From: VRUE01 sp963728045
Lineage (GTDB): Bacteria; Actinomycetota; Thermoleophilia; Solirubrobacterales; 70-9
DNA: 64,000 bases
Assembly (NCBI GenBank): GCA_963728045.1
Contig: CAVSIE010000004.1
Location: 62,001-126,000 of the forward strand
Reading direction: 5' to 3'
Made by a program: the position numbers and the translations under genes. The notes beneath the pieces are model-generated. The model did not search any database, was not told the origin of the DNA, and saw only the letters and a program-made list of their open reading frames with translations. The number at the start of each line of letters is the position of its first letter. The stretch's first letter is position 1. This document shows positions 42,424 through 51,049 of this stretch, piece by piece.

Positions 42424-43239
42424 GTGAGCGAGCATCGCACAGTGGCCCTCGTCACCGGCGCCTCGAGCGGGATCGGCGAGGCGGCCGCGAAGCGCCTCGC
42501 GCGCGAGGCAGGGGCCGAGCTGGTTCTCGTCGCCCGGCGCGAGGAGCGCTTGCGGGCGCTGGCCGAGTCGCTGCCCTGTCGTGCCACCTGGGTGGCCGCG
42601 GACTTGACCGACGCCGATGCGCCGGAGCGGATTCGCGCCCACCTCGACGCCGAGCATGGCAGTCGCCTGACGCTCCTCGTCAATAACGCCGGCTCCTCCT
42701 GGCGCGGCGCCTTCGCCGACGAGGGCTACGCCAACGTGCGCCGTCATATGGAGCTCAACTTCGATGCCGTGGTTCGTCTCACCGAGGCGCTGCTGCCGCT
42801 GCTGCGCAAGAGCGCGCCGAGCGCGATCGTCAACGTCGCCAGCACCGCGGGGCGGGTCGCGCGGGCGCGCACCGGCTCCTACTCGGCGAGCAAGTTCGCG
42901 CTGGTCGGCTGGACCGACGCCCTCCACGCGGAGGAGCGCCCGCATGGCGTCCACGTCGGCATGGTCCTGCCCGGGTTCATCGTCACCGAGGGCTTCCCGG
43001 CGACCGAGCTGCGCGAGAGGGCGCTGACCCGCTGGATCGTCTCCAAGCCCGAGAAGGTCGCCGAGGCCATCGTCGAGACCGGCCCGGGCGGCAAGGCCGA
43101 GCGCTACGTCCCGCGTCCCTACGCCCTCGCGGGGGTCGCCCGCATCCTCGTCCCGCGCCTGGTGCGCCGCGTCTTGTCCGGCGGCTCGGCGACGCGCCTC
43201 ACCACCAGCACCGGCGCCGAAGCGACCGGGCCCCGCTGA
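42424..43239 (+). CDS. Short-chain dehydrogenase/reductase
   Basis: 271 residues, classical SDR. NAD(P)-binding VTGASSGIGEAAAKRLA, the structural LLVNNAGSSWRGAF, and the catalytic Ser-Tyr-Lys of VNVASTAGRVA...SYSASKFALVGWTD are all present. The C-terminal part is longer than in minimal SDRs and ends in a basic stretch. Substrate unknown. GTG 42424 gives a short N-terminus typical of the family. It is divergent from ltrA. Confidence 0.88.
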   Translation: MSEHRTVALVTGASSGIGEAAAKRLAREAGAELVLVARREERLRALAESLPCRATWVAADLTDADAPERIRAHLDAEHGSRLTLLVNNAGSSWRGAFADEGYANVRRHMELNFDAVVRLTEALLPLLRKSAPSAIVNVASTAGRVARARTGSYSASKFALVGWTDALHAEERPHGVHVGMVLPGFIVTEGFPATELRERALTRWIVSKPEKVAEAIVETGPGGKAERYVPRPYALAGVARILVPRLVRRVLSGGSATRLTTSTGAEATGPR

Positions 43240-43258
43240 CGCAGAGCGCCTGGCTCGC

Positions 43259-43753
43259 TCAGGTGAAGCGCGAAGGCGTGAGCCGGCAGTAGGTGAAGCC
43301 GAAGATGAAGCCGACGTTGTTGGCCGCGTTGCTGCTGCGTTCGACCCGGATCCGTTCGTGCACCGCCTTGACCCGGTTCTCTTCCTTCAGGGCCTTGCCG
43401 ATCATGTGCAGGTAGGCCTTGACCTTCCCCAGGAACCCGAACCACTTGACGAGACGGGCGTCGTCGGCTGAAGGCCGAGGCACCCCCTTTATCTCTTTCA
43501 TCGCGATACCGAACTCCTCCGCGGCGCGGATGAACTGCTGCCCGGCGGCTTTCAGCTCGCCCTTGTTGACCTTTGCCTGAACGCCTTTGAGGATCCGTTT
43601 GTTGGCAAGCGTGTTCTGCTCGCAGATCGGGTCGACCTGGGCGACGTACTCCTCGCGGGTGGGCCCCTCGCCAGCGGCGGGGGCGACCATCGCGGTGGCG
43701 CCGAGCGCCGCCACGCCGATCACGGCGAGTGTCCCCTTTGCTCTTCGCATCAT
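43259..43753 (-). CDS. Secreted protein of unknown function
   Basis: 164 residues with a signal peptide (MMRRAKGTLAVIGVAALGAT, cleavage near AAG). The mature protein is alpha-helical and begins REEYVAQVDPICEQNTLANK, followed by KVNKGELKAAGQQFIRAAEE. That REEYVxxxDxIC...N pattern recurs in actinobacterial secreted proteins, including the lipoprotein at 18128-18664. Two Cys remain in the mature part. An in-frame upstream ATG at 43807 is possible but would hide the signal peptide. Function unknown. Confidence 0.65.
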   Translation of the reverse strand: MMRRAKGTLAVIGVAALGATAMVAPAAGEGPTREEYVAQVDPICEQNTLANKRILKGVQAKVNKGELKAAGQQFIRAAEEFGIAMKEIKGVPRPSADDARLVKWFGFLGKVKAYLHMIGKALKEENRVKAVHERIRVERSSNAANNVGFIFGFTYCRLTPSRFT

Positions 43754-43832
43754 CCCCAGCCAACCAGAGCTTAGGGGAAGAGGCCGGAGCCGCTTCTCAT
43801 TGCGCATTCGGCGCGCTACCCTCGGCCGCAGG

Positions 43833-45173
43833 GTGAGCACGCGCGAGGAGATCGATGCGCCGACCCGCTACGCCGACTCCGACGGGGTCAGTATCGCCTA
43901 CCAGGTGCACGGCGAGAGCGAGCTCGACCTCGTCCTCGTGCCGGGGTTCGTCTCCCATGTGGAGTTGCTCTGGGAGGAGCCGAGGGTGGCTCGCTTCCTT
44001 CGCCGTCTCGCTACTTTCGCGAGACTGATCATCTTCGACAAGCGAGGCCAGGGCCTGTCCGATCGGCCGGTCGCCCCGCCGACCCTGGAGGACTCGATGG
44101 GGGATCTACGGGCAGTGCTGGAGGCGGCCGATTGCGAGAACGCCGCAATCCTCGGAGTCTCCGAGGGCGGTCCCATGTCCGCCCTCTTCGCCGCCACCTA
44201 TCCCGAGCGCGTCTCCTCGCTGGTCCTCTACGGGACCTTCGCCCGCATGGTCAAGGCGCCGGACTTCTCGCTCGGGCTGCCCGCCGAAGCCCTCGACCGC
44301 TGGGGCCAAGAGATGGCGCGTGAGTGGGGGACGCCCATTGGGGTTCGGTTCTGGGCTCCGAGCGCCGAGGGCGAGGCCGAGTTCGAACGCTGGTGGGCGC
44401 GATTGCTGCGACAGGGAACGAGCCGCGCGGGGGCGATCGCCCTGATGGACCTCTACCGCGAGATCGACATCCGCTCGATCCTGCCGAGCATCGACGTTCC
44501 CGCGCTCGTCCTGCATCGTGTCGACGACAGGGTCGTGCTGCCAGGGCAAGGCCGCTACCTGGCGGAGGAGATACCAGGAGCGCGTTACGTCGAGGTGGAG
44601 GGCGCCGACCACCTCGCCTGGGTCGGGGACCAGGACGCGCTGCTCGACGAGGTCGAGGAGTTCCTTGTCGGCAGCCGCCGTGCCCACGAGCCGGAGCGGG
44701 CGCTCGCCACCGTCCTCTTCACCGACATCGTCGGCTCGACCGAGCGAGCGGCCGAGCTGGGGGACCGGCGTTGGCGAGATCTGCTCGAGCGCCACGATGC
44801 CGTCGTGCGGCGGCAGCTCGGGATCCATCGCGGCCGCGAGGTGAAGACGATGGGCGACGGCTTCCTCGCGACCTTCGACGGGCCGGCGAGGGCGATCCGC
44901 TGCGCCCAGGCGATCGGTGAGACGGTGGGGGAGGTCGGCCTCGAGATACGGGCCGGGATCCACACCGGCGAGGTCGAGCTGATCGGCGACGACGTCGGCG
45001 GCATGGCGGTCAACATCGGCGCCAGGATCGGCGCCCGCGCAGAGCCCGGTGAGGTGCTCGTCTCCAGCACCGTCCGCGAGCTGGTCGTCGGCTCCGGCCT
45101 CGAGTTCGCTGAGCGCGGGGGGCACACCCTCAAGGGCGCGCCCGGCGAGTGGCGCCTCTTCGCGGTTCTCTAG
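43833..45173 (+). CDS. Alpha/beta hydrolase fused to class III adenylate/guanylate cyclase
   Basis: 446 residues, GTG start. Residues 1-280 form an alpha/beta hydrolase (LVLVPGFVSHVELLWEEPRV, nucleophile elbow LGVSEGGPMSA, LVLHRVDDRVV and a His in GADHLAW). Residues about 290-446 form a class III cyclase (ATVLFTDIVGSTERAAELGD with the first metal Asp, VKTMGDGFLATFDGP with the second). The architecture is common in actinobacteria and probably couples a small-molecule signal to cyclic nucleotide production. The nucleophile motif G-x-S-x-G is intact. Divergent from the secreted protein gene. Confidence 0.87.
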   Translation: MSTREEIDAPTRYADSDGVSIAYQVHGESELDLVLVPGFVSHVELLWEEPRVARFLRRLATFARLIIFDKRGQGLSDRPVAPPTLEDSMGDLRAVLEAADCENAAILGVSEGGPMSALFAATYPERVSSLVLYGTFARMVKAPDFSLGLPAEALDRWGQEMAREWGTPIGVRFWAPSAEGEAEFERWWARLLRQGTSRAGAIALMDLYREIDIRSILPSIDVPALVLHRVDDRVVLPGQGRYLAEEIPGARYVEVEGADHLAWVGDQDALLDEVEEFLVGSRRAHEPERALATVLFTDIVGSTERAAELGDRRWRDLLERHDAVVRRQLGIHRGREVKTMGDGFLATFDGPARAIRCAQAIGETVGEVGLEIRAGIHTGEVELIGDDVGGMAVNIGARIGARAEPGEVLVSSTVRELVVGSGLEFAERGGHTLKGAPGEWRLFAVL

Positions 45174-45214
45174 CTCGCCGCCGTGGTCGGCGCCACAAGC
45201 TTGCGATCGCGGTC

Positions 45215-45239
45215 GACGGGGCGCCTTTGGCGTCCCGTC
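45215..45239 (+). terminator. Hairpin after the cyclase gene
   Basis: GACGGGGCGCC and GGCGTCCCGTC form an 11-base stem (one G-T pair) around the loop TTT, 41 bases after the cyclase stop. No T-run follows, so this is a weak terminator call. Confidence 0.4.
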
Positions 45240-45265
45240 GGGTGCTCGTACTAGCCTCCTCCGAC

Positions 45266-46453
45266 GTGACGCTCAGGACGAACGTTCTCTATTACGGCGA
45301 CAACCTAGACCTCTTGCGGGACGTGGAAAAGTTCCCCGACGAGAGCATCGATCTGGTCTATCTAGACCCGCCATTCAATTCCCAGCGGGATTACAACGTG
45401 ATTTTTGCGGACAAGACCGGGAAGTCCTCACCGGCTGAGGTTGTGGCTTTCGAGGATTCCTGGAAATGGGGTGAAGAGGCGCAACACGCTTACGAATGGC
45501 TGGTCCAGACCCAGCTCAACGAAGGCAGGGTGTCAACCGAGGTGTCCCGTCTGATCGGCGCCTTTCACGCCGGGATCGGAACCAACGACGTATTGGCGTA
45601 CCTCGTCATGATGACCCCCCGACTCCTCGAGCTCCATCGGGTCCTCAAGACGACGGGGTCGATCTATCTACATTGCGACCCCGCCGCAAGTCATTACCTG
45701 AAGATCGTCATGGACGCCATCTTTGGGCCAGGGAACTTTCGGCGAGAGGTGATCTGGAGATCTGGATGGGTGTCAGGCTTCAAGGCGGCTGCCAAAAACT
45801 GGGTCCGAAACCATGACATCTTGCTCTATTACGCCAAGGAATGGAATCAGGACACCTACTTCGACAAGGACAGGGCCTACACGCCACACTCTCCAGGGTA
45901 CAAGCGCAGGGGCGGCGGTGAGAATCCAAAGGGCGTTGCGATGGACGACGTTTGGGATGACGTGGAGCTTTATTCGCCCTGGATCAAGTCATTCTCCAAA
46001 GAGAAGCTTGGCTATCGGACCCAGAAGCCGCTGGCCCTGCTAAAGCGCATCATCGAGGTCTCGTGCCCTCCCGACGGTGTGGTTCTCGACCCGTTCTGTG
46101 GGTGTGGAACTGCTGTTTCCGCCGCTCACGCTTTGGGACGAAAGTGGATTGGCATCGATCTGACTCACCTGGCGATTGCCGTAATGCGGTCCCGCCTTCA
46201 GGACGAATTCGGCCTAGCTGATGTGGAGGTATTGGGAGAGCCGCAGGACGTTGAGGGAGCGCAGGCGCTAGTCGAGATGACGGACGGTCGCTACCAGTTC
46301 CAATGGTGGGCAATCTCAAGGATCAACTTCTTTCCGCGAGGTGGAAAGAAGAAAAGGGCGCCGACGAAGGCATCGACGGAGAGATCAGCTTCATCGAGGG
46401 GGGTTCGGCCGCGCGCGCAGTTGCCTCGGTCAAGAGTGGCAAGGTCGGCGTGA
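45266..46453 (+). CDS. DNA methyltransferase (beta-class, N6A or N4C), C-terminus lost by frameshift
   Basis: From GTG 45266 (VTLRTNVLYYGDNLDLL). The motif order is beta-class: catalytic motif IV DLVYLDPPFNSQRDYN near the N-terminus, the target-recognition region in the middle, then QKPLALLKRIIEVSCPPDGV and the SAM-binding FCGCGTAVSAAHALGRKWIG. True coding ends at about 46354, after WWAISRINFFPRGGKKK. The frame then runs into meaningless sequence to 46453, while the natural continuation lies in the frame of 46303-46734. One extra A in the A4 run at 46352-46355 would join the two. GC and codon use are less extreme than in the neighbours, which suggests acquired DNA. Confidence 0.82.
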   Translation: MTLRTNVLYYGDNLDLLRDVEKFPDESIDLVYLDPPFNSQRDYNVIFADKTGKSSPAEVVAFEDSWKWGEEAQHAYEWLVQTQLNEGRVSTEVSRLIGAFHAGIGTNDVLAYLVMMTPRLLELHRVLKTTGSIYLHCDPAASHYLKIVMDAIFGPGNFRREVIWRSGWVSGFKAAAKNWVRNHDILLYYAKEWNQDTYFDKDRAYTPHSPGYKRRGGGENPKGVAMDDVWDDVELYSPWIKSFSKEKLGYRTQKPLALLKRIIEVSCPPDGVVLDPFCGCGTAVSAAHALGRKWIGIDLTHLAIAVMRSRLQDEFGLADVEVLGEPQDVEGAQALVEMTDGRYQFQWWAISRINFFPRGGKKKRAPTKASTERSASSRGVRPRAQLPRSRVARSA

Positions 46454-46734
46454 AGGACATTCGCGACCTGATCACCACCAGAAAGCAATCTGGAGCGGAG
46501 ATAGCCGTATTCATCACGCTTGAGAATCCGACCGGACCCATGACTACGGCGGCCGCAAAGGATGGATTCTTCCACTCAGAGACCTGGGACGCCGATTATC
46601 CCCGCACTCAGATCATCACGATCGGAGAATTGTTCGCCGGAAAGCTTCCGAAGTTGCCCCCCGCGCATAATCCCTATGCAGAAGCGCTGGAGCAAGCGGC
46701 GAAGAATCCAGACCAGGAGACGCTCGACCTATAG
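46303..46734 (+). pseudogene. C-terminal nuclease-like domain of the methyltransferase, out of frame
   Basis: The meaningful part starts around 46355 (EKGADEGIDGEISFIEGG). It has a PD-(D/E)xK-like layout: the Asp in GIDG, then AVASVKSGKVGVKDIRDL (Lys in S-x-K, where Mrr-like nucleases have Q-x-K), then AVFITLENPTGPMTTAAAKDGFF. It ends NPDQETLDL. Proteins that join a beta-class methyltransferase to this C-terminal domain exist, so this is most likely the second half of the preceding gene. It may be translated alone from ATG 46303, made by -1 frameshifting, or be an artefact of a lost base. Confidence 0.7.
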
Positions 46735-46827
46735 CGATTCCCGCGGGGGAGATGTAGCCTTCGCCTTCCCGACCGCCCCACGCGGGACGCACGGACACAG
46801 CCGTCGAGGCGAAGCCACAGAGGCAGC

Positions 46828-47391
46828 ATGCAGATAACGACAAACCAGTTCAAGAACGGCTCGCACATCGAGGTCGACGGGACGGTCTTCAAGATCCTCG
46901 AGTTCCAGCACGTCAAGCCGGGCAAGGGCGGCGCTTTTGTGCGCACCAAGCTGCGCCGGATCGAGGACGGCTCGGTGATCGACAGGACCTTCCGGGCGGG
47001 GGAGAAGTTCCGGCCCGTGCGGACCGAGTCGCGCAAGATGCAGTACCTCTACGACTCCGGCGAGGCCGCCGTCTTCATGGACACGAGCGACTACGAGCAG
47101 CTCGAGATCTCCAAGGACGTCGCCGCCGACGCCCTGCAGTGGCTGCTGCCGAACGGCGAGGTCGAGATCCTCTTCGTCGACGAGCGGCCCAGCGACGTGC
47201 AGGTGGCGAGCGCGATCGATATGAAGGTGACGCAGACCGAACCGGGGGTGAAGGGCGACACCGCCTCGGGCGGTGGGACCAAGCCGGCGACGCTCGAGTC
47301 CGGTGTCACGGTCCAGGTGCCGCTCTTCATCGAGGAGGGCGAGACTGTCCGCGTCGACACCCGCAGCGGCGAGTACGTCTCCCGCGCTTAA
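46828..47391 (+). CDS. efp: Elongation factor P
   Basis: 187 residues. The first domain begins MQITTNQFKNGSHIEVDGTV and has the modification loop HVKPGKGGAFVRTKLR, with Lys at the tip. The OB domains contain YLYDSGEAAVFMDTSDYEQ and the C-terminal TRSGEYVSRA. EF-P relieves ribosome stalling at polyproline. No EpmA-type modification gene is nearby. ATG 46828. The gene opens the run efp-nusB-xseB-like-ispA-dxs. Confidence 0.97.
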   Translation: MQITTNQFKNGSHIEVDGTVFKILEFQHVKPGKGGAFVRTKLRRIEDGSVIDRTFRAGEKFRPVRTESRKMQYLYDSGEAAVFMDTSDYEQLEISKDVAADALQWLLPNGEVEILFVDERPSDVQVASAIDMKVTQTEPGVKGDTASGGGTKPATLESGVTVQVPLFIEEGETVRVDTRSGEYVSRA

Positions 47392-47400
47392 GCTCTGCCC

Positions 47401-47793
47401 ATGCGCAGATCCGACCAGCGCCGCGACGCCGTCTTCGCCTGCTACCAGCGCGACGTCACCGGGCGGCCGCTGGGGGAGCTGGTCGCCGACTCGCGCCCCT
47501 TCACCCGTGAGCTGGCGGAGGGCGTCGAAGCCCATCGGGATGAGCTCGACGCGACGATCTCCCGCCACGCGAAGGGCTGGGAGCTGGAGCGGATCGCGCC
47601 GCTGGAGCGAAACCTGATGCGGGTGGCGTTGTACGAGATCGAGCACGGCGAGGCGCCGACCGAGGTCGCGATCGACGAGGCGATCGAGATCGCCAAGGAG
47701 TACTGCGGCGCCGACGCGCCCGGTTTCGTCAACGGGGTGCTCGGGGCGGCGGCGCGGGAGCGCCAGCCGGCCGCCGACGGGGGCAAGGGATGA
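47401..47793 (+). CDS. nusB: Transcription antitermination factor NusB
   Basis: 130 residues, all-helical. The family end motif is clear: LERIAPLERNLMRVALYEIE, EVAIDEAIEIAKEYCGADAP and GFVNGVLGAAARE. NusB joins NusE (S10) at boxA in rRNA leader transcription. It lies nine bases after efp and overlaps the next small gene by four bases. Confidence 0.92.
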   Translation: MRRSDQRRDAVFACYQRDVTGRPLGELVADSRPFTRELAEGVEAHRDELDATISRHAKGWELERIAPLERNLMRVALYEIEHGEAPTEVAIDEAIEIAKEYCGADAPGFVNGVLGAAARERQPAADGGKG

Positions 47794-47954
47794 GCCGCCT
47801 GCGCGAGATCTCCGAGCGGCTCACCGCGATCGCGGCAGAGCTGGAGGCGGAGGAGACTCCGGACGAGAGGGCAGGCGAGCTGGCGCGGGAGGCGGCCGAG
47901 CTCTCGGCCGAGGCGATCGAGGAGGCGAACCGCCGGATCCGCGAGGCCGAGTGA
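47790..47954 (+). CDS. 54-residue helical protein, possible XseB-like subunit
   Basis: MSRLREISERLTAIAAELEA and the following segment up to EEANRRIREAE form two acidic helices. Start ATG 47790 overlaps the nusB stop, and the stop (TGA 47952-47954) overlaps the GTG of the prenyl synthase, so the frame is tightly held in the operon. In related operons exodeoxyribonuclease VII small subunit (xseB) sits exactly here between nusB and ispA, and the pattern I-x-x-R-L ... E-E-A-x-x-x-I-x-E is similar. However, the protein is shorter than XseB (about 70-80 residues) and no xseA is present in the window. Confidence 0.6.
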   Translation: MSRLREISERLTAIAAELEAEETPDERAGELAREAAELSAEAIEEANRRIREAE

Positions 47955-48814
47955 GGTACCCGGAGGACCTGCGCTCGCTCGTCGATGCCGAGCTGGAGCG
48001 ACTGAGCTTCTCGGCCTCGGCGCCCACCGCGGGGTTGGAGGAGGCGATGCGCTACTCGCTGCTGGCAGGCGGCAAGCGCGTGCGGCCTGTCCTCGCCCTG
48101 GCGACCGCCCGCGCCCTCGGCGCCGAGCCCGAGCGCTTCCTGCCGGTCGCCTGCGCGATCGAGCTGGTCCACACCTACTCGCTGATCCACGACGACCTGC
48201 CGGCGATGGACGACGACGACCTGCGGCGCGGGGCGCCGACCTCGCACGTCAAGTACGGCGAGGACGTGGCGATCCTCGCCGGTGACGGCCTCTTCGCCGA
48301 GGCGGTCCGCATCTTCTGCGAGCAACCCGGAGAGCCGGCCCGCGTCCTCGCCGCGCTGCGCGAGCTGGCCGGCGCGACCGGCGTCGATGGCATGGTCGGC
48401 GGCCAGTTCGTCGACGTCGCCGGGGGCGCCGCCGACGCTGAGGGGTTGCGCGCTCTGCACGGCCTCAAGACCGGCCGCCTGATCGCCGCCAGCGTCGGCG
48501 TCGTGCTGGAGCTCGAAGGAGTCGCCGAACCTGAGACAATCCCCTACCGACAATTCGCCAGTGAGGTGGGCGTGCTGTTTCAGATCGTCGACGACATCCT
48601 CGACGTGACCGAGAGTGACGAGCGGCTGGGCAAGCCGCGCGGCAGCGACGAGCGCCACGGCAGGCTCACCTACGTCAGCCTCTTCGGCCTCGAGCGGGCG
48701 CGCGAGCTCGCCGCCGACTCGCACGCGAAGGCGACCGAGGCTCTGGCTGGGGCAGGTGGCGAGACCGAAGACCTGAAGCGGATAGCCGACTACATCTTCA
48801 CCAGGAACGAATGA
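47951..48814 (+). CDS. ispA: Polyprenyl (farnesyl/geranylgeranyl) diphosphate synthase
   Basis: 287 residues, GTG start. The first Asp-rich motif is in HTYSLIHDDLPAMDDDDLRRG (DDxxxxD form, typical of bacterial FPP-type enzymes) and the second in LFQIVDDILDVTE. LLAGGKRVRPVLALAT is the usual IPP-binding Lys-Arg stretch. It supplies C15/C20 prenyl diphosphates; chain length cannot be fixed from sequence by eye. Next to dxs, so two isoprenoid genes are linked. Overlaps dxs by four bases. Confidence 0.92.
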   Translation: MRYPEDLRSLVDAELERLSFSASAPTAGLEEAMRYSLLAGGKRVRPVLALATARALGAEPERFLPVACAIELVHTYSLIHDDLPAMDDDDLRRGAPTSHVKYGEDVAILAGDGLFAEAVRIFCEQPGEPARVLAALRELAGATGVDGMVGGQFVDVAGGAADAEGLRALHGLKTGRLIAASVGVVLELEGVAEPETIPYRQFASEVGVLFQIVDDILDVTESDERLGKPRGSDERHGRLTYVSLFGLERARELAADSHAKATEALAGAGGETEDLKRIADYIFTRNE

Positions 48815-50850
48815 GCGAGAAGCGCGAGACGACCGACAACGGAAGCGTGGAAGGGCCGACCCTGCTCGAGCGGATCGACGGCCCCACCGACCTTCACGAG
48901 CTCGACGACGAGCAGTTGCAGCAGGTGGCGCAGGAGATGCGCACCTACATCATCGACACGATTGGCGAGATCGGCGGGCATTTCGGCGCCAACCTCGGCA
49001 CCTGCGAGCTGGCCGTCGCCCTGCACAGCCTGCTCGACTCGCCTCGCGACAAGGTGCTCTGGGACGTCGGCCACCAGGCCTATCCGCACAAGGTCCTCAC
49101 GGGTAGGCGCGAGGACCTGCCGACGATCCGCCAGTACGACGGTCTCGCCCCCTTCTGCTCGATCTTCGAGTCCGAGCACGACATCATGGGCGCCGGCCAC
49201 GCCTCGACCTCGATCGGCTACGCGGTGGGGCTGAAGGAGGCGATGCGCCACGGGATCGGCGAGGACGGCAAGGTCGCGGCGGTGATCGGCGACGGCGCCC
49301 TCACGGGCGGGGTCGCCTACGAGGCGATGCAGGCCGCCGGCGGCCTGCAGACACCGATCGTGATCGTCCTCAACGACAACGGGATGTCGATCTCTCCCAA
49401 CGTCGGGGCGCTCTCCCGCTACTTCAACCGGGTCCGGCTCAACCCGCGCCTCTTCCACGCCCGCGAGGGGGTCGAGGACCGGTTGACCAAGCTGCCGCTC
49501 GGGCTCGGCAAGCGGATCGAACGGCTGGGCCCGGAGATCAAGGCCGCGATCAAGGCCTACTGGGCGCCGGGTCTGATCTTCGAGGAGCTCGACCTCGCCT
49601 ACATGGGGGTGATCGACGGCCACGACGTGCACGCCCTGCGCGAGGCCCTGCGCGAGGCCTTCGCCGCCGATCGTCCGGTCGTCGTCCACATCCACACGGT
49701 CAAGGGCAAGGGGTTCGCCCCCGCCGAGGAGGGTGGCCTGGAGGGGATGGAGAAGTGGCACGCGGCGAAGCCGAAGAGCATCGTCAACGGCGAGCCGGCT
49801 GCCGCCAAGCCGGTGCCGGTGAAGGAATCTGACTCTCCCGACGCGATCGCCCCCGAGCGGCTGGAGAAGCCACCCGCCGCCGGGGCGCCGCCTCAGTACA
49901 CCCAGGTCTTCGCCGACGCGATCGTCGCCGAAGCGGAGCGCGACCGGCGCGTGGTCGGGATCACCGCGGCGATGGCGGGGGGGACCGGCCTGCAGAAGCT
50001 CGCCGACGAGATCCCCGAGCAGTACTACGACGTCGGCATCGCCGAGCAGAACGCGGTCCTACTCGCCTCCGGCCTGGCGATCCAGGGGGCGAAGCCGGTC
50101 TGCGCGATCTACTCGACCTTCCTCCAGCGCGCCTACGACCAGATCATCCACGACGTCTGCCTGCAGGAGCTCGACGTCACCTTCGCCATGGATCGCGCCG
50201 GCCTGGTCGGCGACGACGGGCCAACCCACCACGGCGTCTTCGACGTCTCCTACTTCCGCCCGATCCCCAACGTCGTCGTGATGGCGCCGCGCGACGAGGC
50301 GATGCTGGTCCACATGCTGCGCACCGCTGTCGCCCACGACGGCCCGGCGGCGCTGCGTTACCCGCGCGGGGCGGCCGAGGGAGCCGAGCTGCCGGACGAG
50401 CCGCGGGAGATCCCGATCGGGACCGGCGAGCTGCTGGCCAGCGGCGAGCGGGTCGCGCTGCTCGGCTTCGGCTATGGGGTCGCGGTGGCGCAGGGCGCGG
50501 CCGAGATCCTCGCCGGCCACGACCTGAAGCCGACCGTCGCCGACGCCCGCTTCGCCAAGCCGCTCGATACCGAGCTGCTGGAGCGGCTTGCGCTCGGCCA
50601 TGACCTGGTCGTGACGATCGAGGAGAACGTGCTGCCCGGCGGCTTCGGATCGGCGGTGCTCGAGCATTTGGAGGACGCCTTCGCCGATCGCCCCGGGGAG
50701 CGCGCCAGAGTCCTGCGGATCGGTTTGCCCGACCGCTACGTCACTCACGGCAAGCCCGCCCTGCTGCGCGAGGAGGTCGGCTTGACCGGCGACTCGGTGG
50801 CCGAGCGCGTGTTGGCCGCTCTCGGCGCCCGCGAGCCGGTTGTTTCGTAG
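48811..50850 (+). CDS. dxs: 1-deoxy-D-xylulose-5-phosphate synthase
   Basis: 679 residues. ThDP enzyme joining pyruvate and glyceraldehyde-3-phosphate, first step of the MEP pathway. Motifs are HFGANLGTCELAVALHSLLD, WDVGHQAYPHKVLTGR, GHASTSIGYAVGLKEA, the ThDP site VIGDGALTGGVAYEAM...LNDNGMSI, and the transketolase C-terminal region MDRAGLVGDDGPTHHGVFD. Slightly longer than typical (620-650), with a Ser/Pro/Lys-rich linker around residues 325-355. Confidence 0.96.
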   Translation: MSEKRETTDNGSVEGPTLLERIDGPTDLHELDDEQLQQVAQEMRTYIIDTIGEIGGHFGANLGTCELAVALHSLLDSPRDKVLWDVGHQAYPHKVLTGRREDLPTIRQYDGLAPFCSIFESEHDIMGAGHASTSIGYAVGLKEAMRHGIGEDGKVAAVIGDGALTGGVAYEAMQAAGGLQTPIVIVLNDNGMSISPNVGALSRYFNRVRLNPRLFHAREGVEDRLTKLPLGLGKRIERLGPEIKAAIKAYWAPGLIFEELDLAYMGVIDGHDVHALREALREAFAADRPVVVHIHTVKGKGFAPAEEGGLEGMEKWHAAKPKSIVNGEPAAAKPVPVKESDSPDAIAPERLEKPPAAGAPPQYTQVFADAIVAEAERDRRVVGITAAMAGGTGLQKLADEIPEQYYDVGIAEQNAVLLASGLAIQGAKPVCAIYSTFLQRAYDQIIHDVCLQELDVTFAMDRAGLVGDDGPTHHGVFDVSYFRPIPNVVVMAPRDEAMLVHMLRTAVAHDGPAALRYPRGAAEGAELPDEPREIPIGTGELLASGERVALLGFGYGVAVAQGAAEILAGHDLKPTVADARFAKPLDTELLERLALGHDLVVTIEENVLPGGFGSAVLEHLEDAFADRPGERARVLRIGLPDRYVTHGKPALLREEVGLTGDSVAERVLAALGAREPVVS

Positions 50851-50892
50851 AAGCTAGAAAACAAGGGCTTGCATCAATGCGCTCGATCGGCT

Positions 50893-50957
50893 AGCCTCTC
50901 GGCGTCTCTTCTGGGGTTACTAGAGGGAGAAGAGACATCTCTATGTATGTGGATCCA
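50893..50957 (+). repeat. Copy A of a structured intergenic repeat
   Basis: Conserved core TCTGGGGTTACTAGAGGG at 50911-50928, flanked by the perfect 9-base arms GTCTCTTCT (50905-50913) and AGAAGAGAC (50929-50937). The following CTCTATGTATGTGGATCC (50940-50957) matches copy C at 57973-57990 with one difference. Upstream TTGCAT (50869-50874) and TAGCCT (50893-50898), 18 bases apart, resemble a promoter on the plus strand. The rest of 50851-51049 shows no gene. Confidence 0.7.
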
Positions 50958-51049
50958 CGCGGGAGGGGAACTCGCAGCGGCTCCACAACGTGAGCCGCGA
51001 CCTCGCCTCCAAGGCAGGACTCGCGGCGCGGGGTTAGAGGCCGTCAGGC

